Assembly: GCA_964495885.1 (NCBI GenBank)
Contig: CAZBWO010000005.1
Location: forward strand, 1 to 64,000
Length of the DNA stretch: 64,000 bases
Direction: 5' to 3'
DNA from: PALG01 sp964495885
GTDB lineage: Bacteria; Bacteroidota; Bacteroidia; Flavobacteriales; Flavobacteriaceae
Of the stretch, positions 34,675 to 43,408 are shown piece after piece. A model generated the notes under the pieces. That model was not told the origin of the DNA and made no database searches. It worked only from the letters and a program-made list of their open reading frames with translations. Every line of letters begins with the position of its first letter. Position 1 is the stretch's first letter. Position numbers and translations under genes: made by a program.

Positions 34675-35777
34675 ATACGTTGAAACTTTTTCCCTGGCAA
34701 GGGCCTAACGGCTCCTTTTAGTTCCAAACTCAAGAGGAGAGTAGCTACCTTTGAAATAGGCAACTTACATTCTAAGGAGATATGGTCCAGCAACACTCCA
34801 TCTTTTCCGTTAAGATAGGAATAGATTTTCTCTTCTTCGGGTGGCAAATCAAGGAATAATTGGGGTTGTACTGCTAGATTACTTTTTGTGTCGAGGTCCC
34901 ATCCTAGAATGTAAATTAAATCGGCAGCAGATTGGAGCAAATGAGCTTGCTGTGTTTTAATTAAATTGTTACATCCTACGCTTTGTGAATCATTTGGTCT
35001 CCCAGGGACGGCAAAAACATCGCGATGATAAGAAAGTGCAATATCTGCCGTAACCAAGCTTCCGCCAGATGCTGCAGATTCTATGACAACTGTAGCTTCA
35101 CTCATTCCGGCAATAATTCGGTTTCGTTTTAAAAAATTCTTTCGGTCAAAAGGATCATCACTCCAAAATTCAGTTATAAATCCCCCATAATTCATAATAT
35201 CATGCGCGTACTTTTCATGGCTCTTGGGGTACCATTCCCTAAAACCATGAGCCAAACAGCCAATAGTCTGCAACCCTAAGTCCATTGCTTTTTTTTGCGC
35301 GGTAATATCTATTCCGTAGGCAAACCCAGAAATAATGATAGGATTTAAAGGCGCCAAATCCTCTAATAAACGTTCGCAAAAGTCTTTGCCCTGAATAGTG
35401 GCCATGCGGGTTCCAACAATGCTTAAAAGTTTGTGATTTTTTAGGGATATATTTCCCTTTTGGAAATAAAGTAGGGGGCCATCCACACAATGTTTTAATC
35501 GTTTAGGATACAATGGATCTGTAAAATACCGGATGGTAATTCCCTGCTCTTTTACAAAGCGAAGCTCCATTTCGGCCTCTTTTAATGTTCCTTTCAAATC
35601 AAGTGCTTTTATCCTAGACGCGTGAACACCTTCAATAGTACTGAGCTTTGATTTTTCTTGTTGAAACACCCCTTTGGCAGACCCAACGACGCTAATCAAT
35701 TTTTTAATGGTAATATCCCCAAGGCTAGGTACACGTTGCAGAGCCATGGCATGCAACAGTTCTTCTTCGGAAAGCAT
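34671..35777 (-). CDS. dprA: DNA-processing protein DprA (Smf)
   Basis: 368 residues. DprA loads RecA on incoming single-stranded DNA during natural transformation. The Rossmann-like core has LLSIVGTRMATIQG, IISGFAYGIDITAQKKAM, GCLAHGFREWYPKSH, ITEFWSDDPFDRKNFLKRNRIIAGMSEATVVIESAASGGSLVTADIA and FAVPGRPNDSQSVGCNNLI, all close to consensus. A helix-hairpin-helix-like N-terminus and a winged-helix C-terminus complete the usual length. It is divergent from the HU-SPOR gene. Confidence 0.94.
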   Translation of the reverse strand: MLSEEELLHAMALQRVPSLGDITIKKLISVVGSAKGVFQQEKSKLSTIEGVHASRIKALDLKGTLKEAEMELRFVKEQGITIRYFTDPLYPKRLKHCVDGPLLYFQKGNISLKNHKLLSIVGTRMATIQGKDFCERLLEDLAPLNPIIISGFAYGIDITAQKKAMDLGLQTIGCLAHGFREWYPKSHEKYAHDIMNYGGFITEFWSDDPFDRKNFLKRNRIIAGMSEATVVIESAASGGSLVTADIALSYHRDVFAVPGRPNDSQSVGCNNLIKTQQAHLLQSAADLIYILGWDLDTKSNLAVQPQLFLDLPPEEEKIYSYLNGKDGVLLDHISLECKLPISKVATLLLSLELKGAVRPLPGKKFQRI

Positions 35778-35885
35778 ATTTCAAAAAAGTTGGGGGGAGT
35801 GCTTCAAAGATACATTTTTTTATTTGTTGAAAAGTTCATAAAACAGCTATTGCCTTACGAAAAAAAATACCCTATGTTTGTTCAG

Positions 35886-36806
35886 ATGGATATTGGCAAA
35901 CACATTAAAGACTTATTGTATAGATACGATTGCGTGATTCTTCCTGGCTTCGGCGCGTTTTTAACACAATACCAACCGGCAAGTATTGAAGCTGGCAATT
36001 ATTTTTATCCGCCCAGCAAAAGTCTCTCCTTCAACAGGCAATTACAAACCAATGACGGCATTTTAGCACATTATATTGCCTCTTTGGAGAATTGTAGCTA
36101 CGAAGTTGCTTTGCAAAAAGTTAGAAATTTCACTGCAAAAATCTCTAGGGAACTTTCCGAAGGAGTGCCATTTATGATACAAGAAATTGGGGCATTCCGA
36201 TTAAATTCAGAGAAAAAGATTGTTTTTACTCCTTCTGATAACACCAATTTTAATCGTTCTTCCTTTGGTCTTTCGCAATTCAATGTTCCAGTTTTAGAAC
36301 GGGAAATTGTTTCGGATACCATTGCTCAAGAAACCGTGAAGCAATCCAATAAGAGTGCTCCAATACCCTGGATGCGATATGCTGCAATAGGAGTTTTGGC
36401 AATTACGTTAGGCGGTTTTAGCGGATTAAAAATATATGAAGGAAAAGTTGCTGAGTACAACTGGACGGAAAAGCAAAAAGCAGATTCATTGCTGGAAAAC
36501 GAAATACAGGAAGCCACTTTTATCATTTCAAATCCTTTGCCAACAATGACCATTTCTGTTCCCAAACAAAATGGGAAATACCATATTGTAGCTGGAGCAT
36601 TTAGGGTAGAAGCGAATGCACAAAAGAAAATATCCCAGTTAGTTCAAAAAGGATTTGCCGCAAAATTGATAGGTACAAACAAATATGGGTTGCACCAAGT
36701 AGTTTATGGTTCTTTTCAGGAACGTGATGAAGCCCTAAAAGCACTACGGGATATCCGTACCAGTGAAAGTAAAGATGCGTGGTTGTTAATACAAGAACTG
36801 CCCTAG
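35886..36806 (+). CDS. HU-CCDC81 / SPOR domain membrane protein
   Basis: 306 residues from MDIGKHIKDLLYRYDCV; an ATG 12 nt upstream is possible. Residues about 1-130 match the bacterial HU-CCDC81 pair (YDCVILPGFGAFLTQYQPA, FNRQLQTNDGILAHYIA, GVPFMIQEIGAFRLNSEKKIVFTPS). A membrane helix follows (YAAIGVLAITLGGFSGLKIY, about 162-182). The C-terminal SPOR domain (GKYHIVAGAFRVEANAQKKI ... GLHQVVYGSFQERDEALKAL) binds denuded peptidoglycan at division sites. The layout suggests a protein linking a cytoplasmic HU-like fold to the cell wall at the septum. Confidence 0.88.
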   Translation: MDIGKHIKDLLYRYDCVILPGFGAFLTQYQPASIEAGNYFYPPSKSLSFNRQLQTNDGILAHYIASLENCSYEVALQKVRNFTAKISRELSEGVPFMIQEIGAFRLNSEKKIVFTPSDNTNFNRSSFGLSQFNVPVLEREIVSDTIAQETVKQSNKSAPIPWMRYAAIGVLAITLGGFSGLKIYEGKVAEYNWTEKQKADSLLENEIQEATFIISNPLPTMTISVPKQNGKYHIVAGAFRVEANAQKKISQLVQKGFAAKLIGTNKYGLHQVVYGSFQERDEALKALRDIRTSESKDAWLLIQELP

Positions 36807-36862
36807 GCTAGTTGTCTTTTCTAATTTCAATAACGAAATTCCTTAATTTTTAAATTTTAATA

Positions 36863-37384
36863 ATGGAAGCTAAAACACCCAAAGATTCCAGGACTATTCA
36901 TACAGACATTGTACTTCCAAGTGAAACCAATCCTATTGGAAACATGTTTGGTGGTGAACTCCTTGCTAGAATGGACCGTGCCGCAAGTATTGCAGCAAGA
37001 AGACATAGCCGAAGAATTGTTGTAACTGCTTCTGTAAATCATGTGGCATTTAACAAAATGATCCCTTTGGGAAGTGTAGTGACTGTTGAAGCTAAAATTT
37101 CAAGGGCATTTAAAAGTTCTATGGAAGTTTATTTGGATGTGTGGCTCGAAGATCGCGAAAGTGGGCTTAGAACTAAAGCGAATGAAGCTATTTATACGTT
37201 TGTGGCCGTAGATGAACTTGGGCATCCAATGCCTGTTCCAGAACTAGTCCCAGAAACTACTTTAGAAAAAGAACGGTTTGAAGCTGCACTAAGAAGAAAA
37301 CAATTAAGTTTAGTCCTCGCAGGAAAGATGATGCCCCATGATGCTACAGAGCTGAAAGCACTATTTGAAAAGCCAAAAAGATAA
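36863..37384 (+). CDS. Acyl-CoA thioesterase, hotdog fold
   Basis: 173 residues of the YciA/BFIT-type family that hydrolyses acyl-CoA in the cytoplasm. The conserved start of the hotdog domain is IVLPSETNPIGNMFGGELLARMDRAASIAARRH, with Asn and Asp as the usual active-site residues. VTASVNHVAFNKMIPLGSVV and SMEVYLDVWLE complete the fold. Single domain, typical length. Chain-length preference cannot be told. Confidence 0.88.
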   Translation: MEAKTPKDSRTIHTDIVLPSETNPIGNMFGGELLARMDRAASIAARRHSRRIVVTASVNHVAFNKMIPLGSVVTVEAKISRAFKSSMEVYLDVWLEDRESGLRTKANEAIYTFVAVDELGHPMPVPELVPETTLEKERFEAALRRKQLSLVLAGKMMPHDATELKALFEKPKR

Positions 37385-37433
37385 AAGACAATATTTTAAC
37401 GTATTGGAGTTCTTTTTTTTACATTCTAATTAA

Positions 37434-37441
37434 TATATTTG
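37434..37441 (+). promoter_or_regulatory. -7 box (TATATTTG) of the T9SS subtilase gene
   Basis: A perfect TAnnTTTG match that implies an 80-90 nt 5' UTR before the ATG at 37528. Confidence 0.45.
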
Positions 37442-37527
37442 GAGTTCTTTGCAGATTTTTAACAATTTCTGCTTTATTTATGCGCATTATTAATGCCTTT
37501 TATATTTTAAAAAACCAAAAATTAACT

Positions 37528-40269
37528 ATGAAAAATTTTACTTTTTCTACAAAAGCAAGAAAGTGGTCGTTATTTCTTTTAGTACTCACATTGTGTACTA
37601 CGGCGTCATTTTCGCAAAGAGACTACACCATCTATTTTCAAGATGAAGTGTTAGAAGTTCCGGAAAACATTAACACCTTTGAATGGGATCAAATGCCTGA
37701 CTATGCCAAACTTGGTGACGGGTATTTTGGATGGGTTCAGTTTTATGAAACACCTTCTCAAGAAACTCAGGATGCTTTCAAAAACAACAATCTACAATTG
37801 ATTAATTACATCCCGCATCAAACCTATTTGTTCTATTTCCCTGAGACCACTTCAATCTCCTTTTTAAAGGATAAAGGAGTGCGTGCAATTGTCCCAGTAG
37901 AAGGCCGTTTCAAAATGGCTCAAGATCTTAAGAATGGAAATATCAACCATTGGGCGATGGACGGAGACAATATTCTTGTTACACTTATTCATCACGACAT
38001 GGTAGACAGGAATTATGTGTTAAGTCAACTTTCAGATCAACAAATTGCGGTACGAAACACCTATGAAGGAAGTAACTTATTAGAGCTTACCATTCCAGAC
38101 AATTGTCTAGATGAGCTTTCCAAAGCACCTTATGTGAAGTGGATTGAATTGGTCATTCCTCCTTCTATAAAGGATGATCAAAGAGGAAAGGGATTACATC
38201 GTTCTAGCTGGATTGACAATAATAGTGGAGCAAGTTATGATGGTGAAGGTATTGGAGTACTCTGTAGGGATGATGGTCATGTTGGACCTCACATTGATTT
38301 TGAAGGTAGAATTAATGGACTTGTAGGGAATAATGGTAACAACACTCATGGTGACGGAGTATCTGGAATTATGGCAGGTTCTGGAAATGTTGATCCTACC
38401 ATGCGTGGAATGGCTGCTGGAGCTACACTTTATGTGTACAATTATGTACCTACTTTTTTAGATACTTCAACTGTAAACTTAATTACTGACGGTAGTGTGC
38501 AAATCACTAACTCTTCTTATAGTAATGGATGTAATGATGGGTATTTGAGTAATACTGCTACTGTAGATACTCAAATTACTACATTTCCTTCTGTACTTCA
38601 CGTATTCTCTGCTGGAAATTCCAACGGAAGCAATTGTGGTTATGGTGCAGGAAATCAATGGGGAAATATCACAGGAGGTCACAAGCAAGCTAAAAACTGT
38701 ATTACTACGGCAAACACATTTTATGATGGAGGCTTAGTAAGTAGCAGTAGTAGAGGGCCAGCTACAGATGGTAGAATAAAACCAGATATTTCTGCAAATG
38801 GACAGCAAATGTCCACTGCCCCATTTCATCAATATATGGGCTTTGGCGGAACTTCAGGAGCTTCTCCAGGGATTGCTGGTGTTTCTGCACAGCTGTATCA
38901 ATTATACAATGAAGAAGAAGGTTCTTTGCCAAATTCAGCATTAATCAAAGCGGCTATGTTAAACACAGCTAATGATGCAGGAAATGTTGGTCCAGACTTT
39001 AAGTTTGGTTGGGGTATCGTCAACGCTCGACGCGCTGGTCAATTACTTCTAGACGATCGTTATCTATCTGATAATATTTCGCAAGGAAATACTAATACGC
39101 ATACCATTAATGTGCCAAGTGGCACTACTCAAGTTAGGTTTATGTTATACTGGAAAGACCCTGCGGCTACCCCAGGTGCGAATCCTGCATTAGTAAACGA
39201 TTTAGATCTTATTGTTGAAAATCCTTCCAGTACAAGTATTCAACCATGGGTATTGGATCCAACTCCAAACGCCGTTAACCTTGATACGCCTGCAGCTCCT
39301 GGTGTAGACCACCTTAACAACGTGGAACAAGTATTGATCAATAATCCTGCGGCTGGAAATTATACAGTTGAAGTTACTGGTTTCAACGTTCCTGTTGGTC
39401 CGCAAGAATATTTTGTTTTGTATGAAATTATTCAAGACAATTTAACCCTTACTTATCCAAATGGTGGAGAAAAGTATTATCCTGTTCCTCCACAAGATGG
39501 TGTTGTGATTCACTGGGATGCAATCAATACTACAGATCCTTTCCTTTTGGAATATTCCATTGATGGAGGAAGCAATTGGACTACCATTGCAACAGTTCCT
39601 GCAGATGAATACAATTATGATTGGGCTATTAATTCTGGGATTTACACTGGAGAAGCATTAGTGCGAGTTACAAGTGGTTCCTTCAGTGATGTAAGTGATG
39701 CACCATTTAATATTACAGGGCCTAGAGTATCAGGAATTACCGTAGATGAGGTTTGTCCTACTACAGCAACTTTATCTTGGAATGCTATTTCACAAGCAGA
39801 TGGATATGATGTATATATTCTTGGAGATAAATACATGGAAATCGTTGCTTCCACCTCTAGCACATCTGCCGAAGTGCCAATTCCAAGTCCAACAAGTTTT
39901 TGGTATGCAGTAGCTGCCAAAAATGATGCTGATGGCTGGGTAGGTGAGCGAACTATTGCAGACAGTTGGACGAGCGGAGAATTAAATTGTGATCTTGGAG
40001 TCGATTCCAACACACTTGAAAATGGGGTGCAAATCTATCCAAATCCTGCTTCAGACCAGTTACAGATTGTAATGCAGGAATCAATCCTTCAAGAAATCTC
40101 AACTATTAACATTACCAATAGTCTTGGACAAATTTTAATGAATATTGATGTTAGCAATGTAAGAAACAACAATATTAATTTAGATGTTTCCAGTCTTTCA
40201 ACAGGGTTATATTTTGTAACTATTAATAGTGGAGCAACACAAACCACTAAAAAATTATTGGTGAAATAA
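37528..40269 (+). CDS. Secreted S8 (subtilisin-like) peptidase with T9SS sorting domain
   Basis: 913 residues from MKNFTFSTKARKWSLFLL, which begins a signal peptide ending near ASFSQ; an upstream in-frame ATG only adds a non-signal extension. The subtilase domain carries the Asp region CRDDGHVGPHIDFEGR, His in NTHGDGVSGIMAG and Ser in FGGTSGASPGIAGVSAQ. After it come a beta-sandwich region and a fibronectin-like module (about 740-830). The type A sorting domain covers about 840-913 (VQIYPNPASDQLQI, SLSTGLYFVTINSG, KKLLVK). It is exported by the type IX system and probably surface-attached or released. A strong terminator follows. Confidence 0.94.
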   Translation: MKNFTFSTKARKWSLFLLVLTLCTTASFSQRDYTIYFQDEVLEVPENINTFEWDQMPDYAKLGDGYFGWVQFYETPSQETQDAFKNNNLQLINYIPHQTYLFYFPETTSISFLKDKGVRAIVPVEGRFKMAQDLKNGNINHWAMDGDNILVTLIHHDMVDRNYVLSQLSDQQIAVRNTYEGSNLLELTIPDNCLDELSKAPYVKWIELVIPPSIKDDQRGKGLHRSSWIDNNSGASYDGEGIGVLCRDDGHVGPHIDFEGRINGLVGNNGNNTHGDGVSGIMAGSGNVDPTMRGMAAGATLYVYNYVPTFLDTSTVNLITDGSVQITNSSYSNGCNDGYLSNTATVDTQITTFPSVLHVFSAGNSNGSNCGYGAGNQWGNITGGHKQAKNCITTANTFYDGGLVSSSSRGPATDGRIKPDISANGQQMSTAPFHQYMGFGGTSGASPGIAGVSAQLYQLYNEEEGSLPNSALIKAAMLNTANDAGNVGPDFKFGWGIVNARRAGQLLLDDRYLSDNISQGNTNTHTINVPSGTTQVRFMLYWKDPAATPGANPALVNDLDLIVENPSSTSIQPWVLDPTPNAVNLDTPAAPGVDHLNNVEQVLINNPAAGNYTVEVTGFNVPVGPQEYFVLYEIIQDNLTLTYPNGGEKYYPVPPQDGVVIHWDAINTTDPFLLEYSIDGGSNWTTIATVPADEYNYDWAINSGIYTGEALVRVTSGSFSDVSDAPFNITGPRVSGITVDEVCPTTATLSWNAISQADGYDVYILGDKYMEIVASTSSTSAEVPIPSPTSFWYAVAAKNDADGWVGERTIADSWTSGELNCDLGVDSNTLENGVQIYPNPASDQLQIVMQESILQEISTINITNSLGQILMNIDVSNVRNNNINLDVSSLSTGLYFVTINSGATQTTKKLLVK

Positions 40270-40286
40270 TTTATTTTGAAAATTTA

Positions 40287-40319
40287 AAAAAAGCCAAGTG
40301 TTATCGCTTGGCTTTTTTT
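40287..40319 (+). terminator. Hairpin terminator after the subtilase gene
   Basis: AAGCCAAG / CTTGGCTT stem with an 8-nt loop and seven T. It isolates the downstream regulator gene. Confidence 0.8.
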
Positions 40320-40338
40320 CTGTTTAGTAAGATTATAG

Positions 40339-40971
40339 ATGTTACAAGAGTTAAAGAACAGTTACGGACACCTCTTTGAAAATGAATTGTTAGAGGAAAT
40401 AAATCAAGTTGGGACTATCAAAGAAATACCCCAAGGGTACAAACTCATTGAAATAGGTTCCTATATTAAATCAATGCCCCTGCTTATTTCCGGAGCGATA
40501 AAAGTACTTCGGGAGGACCAAGAGGGTGATGAACTGCTTTTATACTTTTTAGAACGTGGAGATACTTGTGCCATGACCCTAAGCTGTTGTATGGGGCAAA
40601 CCAAAAGTGAAATTCGAGCTATTGCAGAACTTGACACCAAGTTAATCATGGTCCCCATCCGGAAAATGGAAGAATGGACCGGCAAGTACCGAAGTTGGAG
40701 AAATTTTGTCTTTGAAAGTTACCATAACAGACTCATGGAAATGCTGGAGGCCATTGACAGTATCGCATTTTTGAAAATGGACGAACGTTTGCTCAAATAC
40801 TTAAATGACAAAATCAGTCTTACACAGGATAATATTGTTAAGACAACTCATCAAGAAATTGCATATGAATTACATACCTCAAGGGTTGTTATTTCAAGAT
40901 TGCTGAAAAGCCTTGAAAAATTGGGGAAAATTAAACTCCACCGAAACAATATAGAGATCATCTCCTTGTAA
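40339..40971 (+). CDS. Crp/Fnr family regulator, probable control of the sulfur/copper regulon
   Basis: 210 residues. The N-terminal cyclic-nucleotide-binding-like barrel (about 15-120) and the long dimer helix (ESYHNRLMEMLEAIDSIAFLKMDERLLKYL) are followed by a winged helix (TTHQEIAYELHTSRVVISRLLKSLEKLGKIKL). The only cysteines are Cys77, Cys83 and Cys84 in GDTCAMTLSCCMG. There is no N-terminal Fe-S cluster motif as in FNR. The recognition helix keeps the Ser-Arg of FNR (VISR) but has Val where FNR has Glu. The gene heads the sulfide cluster, and five GTAAC-N4-GTTAC sites lie in front of nearby units, so I infer it binds them and senses a thiol-reactive signal. No such site precedes the gene itself. 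Confidence 0.88.
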   Translation: MLQELKNSYGHLFENELLEEINQVGTIKEIPQGYKLIEIGSYIKSMPLLISGAIKVLREDQEGDELLLYFLERGDTCAMTLSCCMGQTKSEIRAIAELDTKLIMVPIRKMEEWTGKYRSWRNFVFESYHNRLMEMLEAIDSIAFLKMDERLLKYLNDKISLTQDNIVKTTHQEIAYELHTSRVVISRLLKSLEKLGKIKLHRNNIEIISL

Positions 40972-40984
40972 ATTCGCGCTTTTT

Positions 40985-40998
40985 GTAACCTTTGTTAC
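40985..40998 (+). promoter_or_regulatory. Operator 1, GTAAC-CTTT-GTTAC (tauE-like promoter)
   Basis: The dyad extends to TGTAAC-N4-GTTACA. Its centre (40991.5) lies 29.5 bp before a perfect TATGTTTG box, which puts it near -41 of the expected transcript start, as for class II Crp/Fnr activators. I see no -33 TTTG element. Confidence 0.75.
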
Positions 40999-41020
40999 AG
41001 CTATCTTCAAGATTCCATCT

Positions 41021-41028
41021 TATGTTTG
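41021..41028 (+). promoter_or_regulatory. -7 box (TATGTTTG) paired with operator 1
   Basis: A perfect TAnnTTTG match 12 bp before the ATG at 41041. Confidence 0.6.
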
Positions 41029-41040
41029 GAAAATACTTTT

Positions 41041-41844
41041 ATGGAGCTATTTCAAATATTAGGATATCTAGGAGCACTGCTAATTGGGATTGTGCTAGGG
41101 CTTATTGGTGGTGGTGGCTCTATTCTAACTGTACCTATTCTAGTCTACCTTTTACAGATTAATCCTGTAACTGCTACAGCTTATTCCTTATTTGTGGTGG
41201 GAAGTTCTGCTTTGGTTGGTACTCTTCGGAATATTCCTAAAAAAACAGTAGACTTCCGAACCGCATTTGTATTTGCGCTTCCTGCATTTATTTCGGTATA
41301 CCTCACCCGTAGGTTCCTAGTTCCTGCAATCCCAGAGGAAATTTTCAATATTGGAAATTTCACTCTTACCAAAAATCTGGGAATCATGGTGTTTTTTGCA
41401 TTAATCATGCTTTTTGCTTCGTTTTCTATGATTCGAAACAAAAAAGAAGGGAATGATGCTTCAGAAAAGGTTTCTTACAATTATCCCCTAATTATTATAG
41501 AAGGAATTGTGGTAGGAACCCTAACGGGAATTGTGGGAGCTGGTGGAGGGTTTTTAATCATCCCAGCGCTAGTGCTTTTTGCCAAACTCCCAATGAAAAA
41601 AGCAGTAGCAACTTCCTTATTAATTATTGCAATAAAATCCCTAATCGGATTTATAGGAGACATTGAAAACCTCACCATTGATTGGAATTTCCTAATCATC
41701 TTTACTGGAATTTCAATAGTCGGGATATTTATTGGTGTCTGGCTCAATAAATTTATTGATGGAAAAAAACTTAAAAAGGCTTTTGGATGGTTTGTTCTTC
41801 TAATGGCGATTTACATCCTCCTTAAGGAATTTACCGCTCTGTAA
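41041..41844 (+). CDS. TauE/SafE family sulfite (organosulfonate) exporter
   Basis: 267 residues from the ATG at 41041; the upstream TTG overlaps the promoter box. About eight membrane helices are visible. The two family repeats each start with a glycine-rich turn: IGIVLGLIGGGGSILTVPILVYLL and VGTLTGIVGAGGGFLIIPALVLFA. Family members export sulfite, sulfonates or related C2 compounds, and a tauE gene is part of the staphylococcal cst sulfide-detoxification operon. Here it is the first gene after the Crp/Fnr regulator and has its own operator. Its stop codon lies inside operator 2. Confidence 0.88.
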   Translation: MELFQILGYLGALLIGIVLGLIGGGGSILTVPILVYLLQINPVTATAYSLFVVGSSALVGTLRNIPKKTVDFRTAFVFALPAFISVYLTRRFLVPAIPEEIFNIGNFTLTKNLGIMVFFALIMLFASFSMIRNKKEGNDASEKVSYNYPLIIIEGIVVGTLTGIVGAGGGFLIIPALVLFAKLPMKKAVATSLLIIAIKSLIGFIGDIENLTIDWNFLIIFTGISIVGIFIGVWLNKFIDGKKLKKAFGWFVLLMAIYILLKEFTAL

Positions 41845-41854
41845 CTAAAGTTAC
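41841..41854 (+). promoter_or_regulatory. Operator 2, GTAAC-TAAA-GTTAC (first CstB-like gene)
   Basis: The dyad centre at 41847.5 is exactly 29.5 bp before TATTTTGG (7 of 8 to TAnnTTTG). The site overlaps the stop codon of the upstream exporter gene. Confidence 0.75.
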
Positions 41855-41876
41855 TGTTCAGATTATTAGGTCTTTA

Positions 41877-41884
41877 TATTTTGG
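41877..41884 (+). promoter_or_regulatory. -7 box (TATTTTGG) paired with operator 2
   Basis: A 7-of-8 match to TAnnTTTG at the conserved distance from the operator, 25 bp before the ATG at 41910. Confidence 0.5.
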
Positions 41885-41909
41885 TCACACAAATTCAAAA
41901 TTTCATGAT

Positions 41910-43325
41910 ATGAAAATAGAACAAATATATACTGGATGTTTAGCGCACGCTGCATATTACTTGGAGAGTAATGGGGAAGCTGCCATTTTTGATCCACTTC
42001 GTGAAGTACAACCCTACATTAATAGGGCAAAAAAAGACAATGCAAAAATTAAATATGTCTTCGAAACACATTTCCATGCAGATTTTGTGAGTGGTCACCT
42101 AGACCTTCATAAAAAAACTGGGGCGGCTATCGTTTATGGTCCTACAGCAAAACCCGGTTTTGATGCCATCGTTGCAGAAGACAATCAAGTCTTTGAAGTG
42201 GGCAATTATAAAGTGAAGGTAATCCACACCCCAGGTCATACTATGGAAAGCACCACCTATCTTCTTATAGATGAAGATGGAAAAGAACATGGAATTATCA
42301 CTGGAGACACCTTGTTTATTGGTGATGTTGGCCGTCCTGATTTGGCACAGCACGTAATATCAGAACTTACCGAAGAAAAACTTGCAAGTCATCTGTATGA
42401 CTCCCTTCGGAATAAGATTATGCCGTTAGATGATCATCTTATTGTATACCCGAATCACGGAGCTGGTTCTGCTTGTGGAAAAATGATGAGCAAGGAAACT
42501 ACAGACACCTTAGGGAACCAGAAAAAAGTAAATTACGCTTTGAGGGAGGATATGACCAAAGAAGAATTCATCAAGGAATTACTTACAGGCTTAACCAAAC
42601 CTCCAGTATATTTTCCTCAAAACGTACTCATGAACATCAAAGGCTATGAAAGTTTAGATACCGTAATGGAAAGAGGAGAAAAACCACTTTCCCCCAATGC
42701 CTTTGAAGCAGCAGCAAATGAAACTGGCGCATTGGTGTTAGACACAAGGGATGGTTCAGACTTTGCGAAAGGATTTGTGCCAAATAGCATCAGCATAGGG
42801 TTAGATGGAAACTTCGCACAATGGGTAGGCGAAATGATTCCAGACGTAAAACAGGAAATTCTTTTGATTACCTACCCAGGGAAAGAAGAAGAAGCAATTA
42901 CAAGACTTTCTAGGGTTGGATACGATAAAACCATCGGGTATCTGGATGGTGGCTTTGATTCCTGGAAGCAAGAAGGTAAAGACTATGAAACCGTAGGAAG
43001 AATTAATGTAGAAGAATTTGAATCACATTACCTTACCGAAAAGCCCATGGTAATTGATGTTCGGAAGAAAAGTGAATATGATTCACAACATGTAGTAGAT
43101 GCTATTAATGTTCCATTAAATGAAATTAATAGCCATTTATCAGAATTCCCAAAAGATAAACCCTTTGTGATTCACTGTGAAGGTGGATACAGAAGCATGA
43201 TTGCAGCCTCTATTTTAAAACAAAGAGGATGGAGGGAATTTGTAGATGTAGTAGAAGGTTTTGAAAAAATTAAAGAAACCAACGTTCCTACTACAGAATA
43301 TGTGTGCCCAACCACCTTGTTGTAA
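41910..43325 (+). CDS. CstB-like persulfide dioxygenase-rhodanese, copy 1
   Basis: 471 residues in three domains. Residues 1-235 form a metallo-beta-lactamase-fold persulfide dioxygenase with metal ligands in ETHFHADFVSGH (His54, His56, Asp58), HTPGHT and GDTLFIGDVGRPDL. A second-site His of ETHE1 (HADH) is Phe here. Residues about 265-360 are a rhodanese domain without the active Cys (LLITYPGKEEEA), hence inactive. The last domain is an active rhodanese with Cys423 in HCEGGYRS. Domain order and the dead middle rhodanese match Staphylococcus CstB, which turns low-molecular-weight persulfide and O2 into thiosulfate or sulfite. Probably cytoplasmic. Confidence 0.9.
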   Translation: MKIEQIYTGCLAHAAYYLESNGEAAIFDPLREVQPYINRAKKDNAKIKYVFETHFHADFVSGHLDLHKKTGAAIVYGPTAKPGFDAIVAEDNQVFEVGNYKVKVIHTPGHTMESTTYLLIDEDGKEHGIITGDTLFIGDVGRPDLAQHVISELTEEKLASHLYDSLRNKIMPLDDHLIVYPNHGAGSACGKMMSKETTDTLGNQKKVNYALREDMTKEEFIKELLTGLTKPPVYFPQNVLMNIKGYESLDTVMERGEKPLSPNAFEAAANETGALVLDTRDGSDFAKGFVPNSISIGLDGNFAQWVGEMIPDVKQEILLITYPGKEEEAITRLSRVGYDKTIGYLDGGFDSWKQEGKDYETVGRINVEEFESHYLTEKPMVIDVRKKSEYDSQHVVDAINVPLNEINSHLSEFPKDKPFVIHCEGGYRSMIAASILKQRGWREFVDVVEGFEKIKETNVPTTEYVCPTTLL

Positions 43326-43347
43326 ACCCTTCTTTAATCAAATACTT

Positions 43348-43375
43348 AAAAAGGCTCTTTTTCTGAGCCTTTTTT
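43348..43375 (+). terminator. Hairpin terminator between the two CstB-like genes
   Basis: AAAAAGGCTC / GAGCCTTTTT stem, 7-nt loop, T-run. The second copy must therefore have its own promoter or depend on read-through. A TACCTTTA box lies shortly after. Confidence 0.75.
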
Positions 43376-43408
43376 ATTAATACCTTTACAACATTAGATT
43401 TAATGCAT

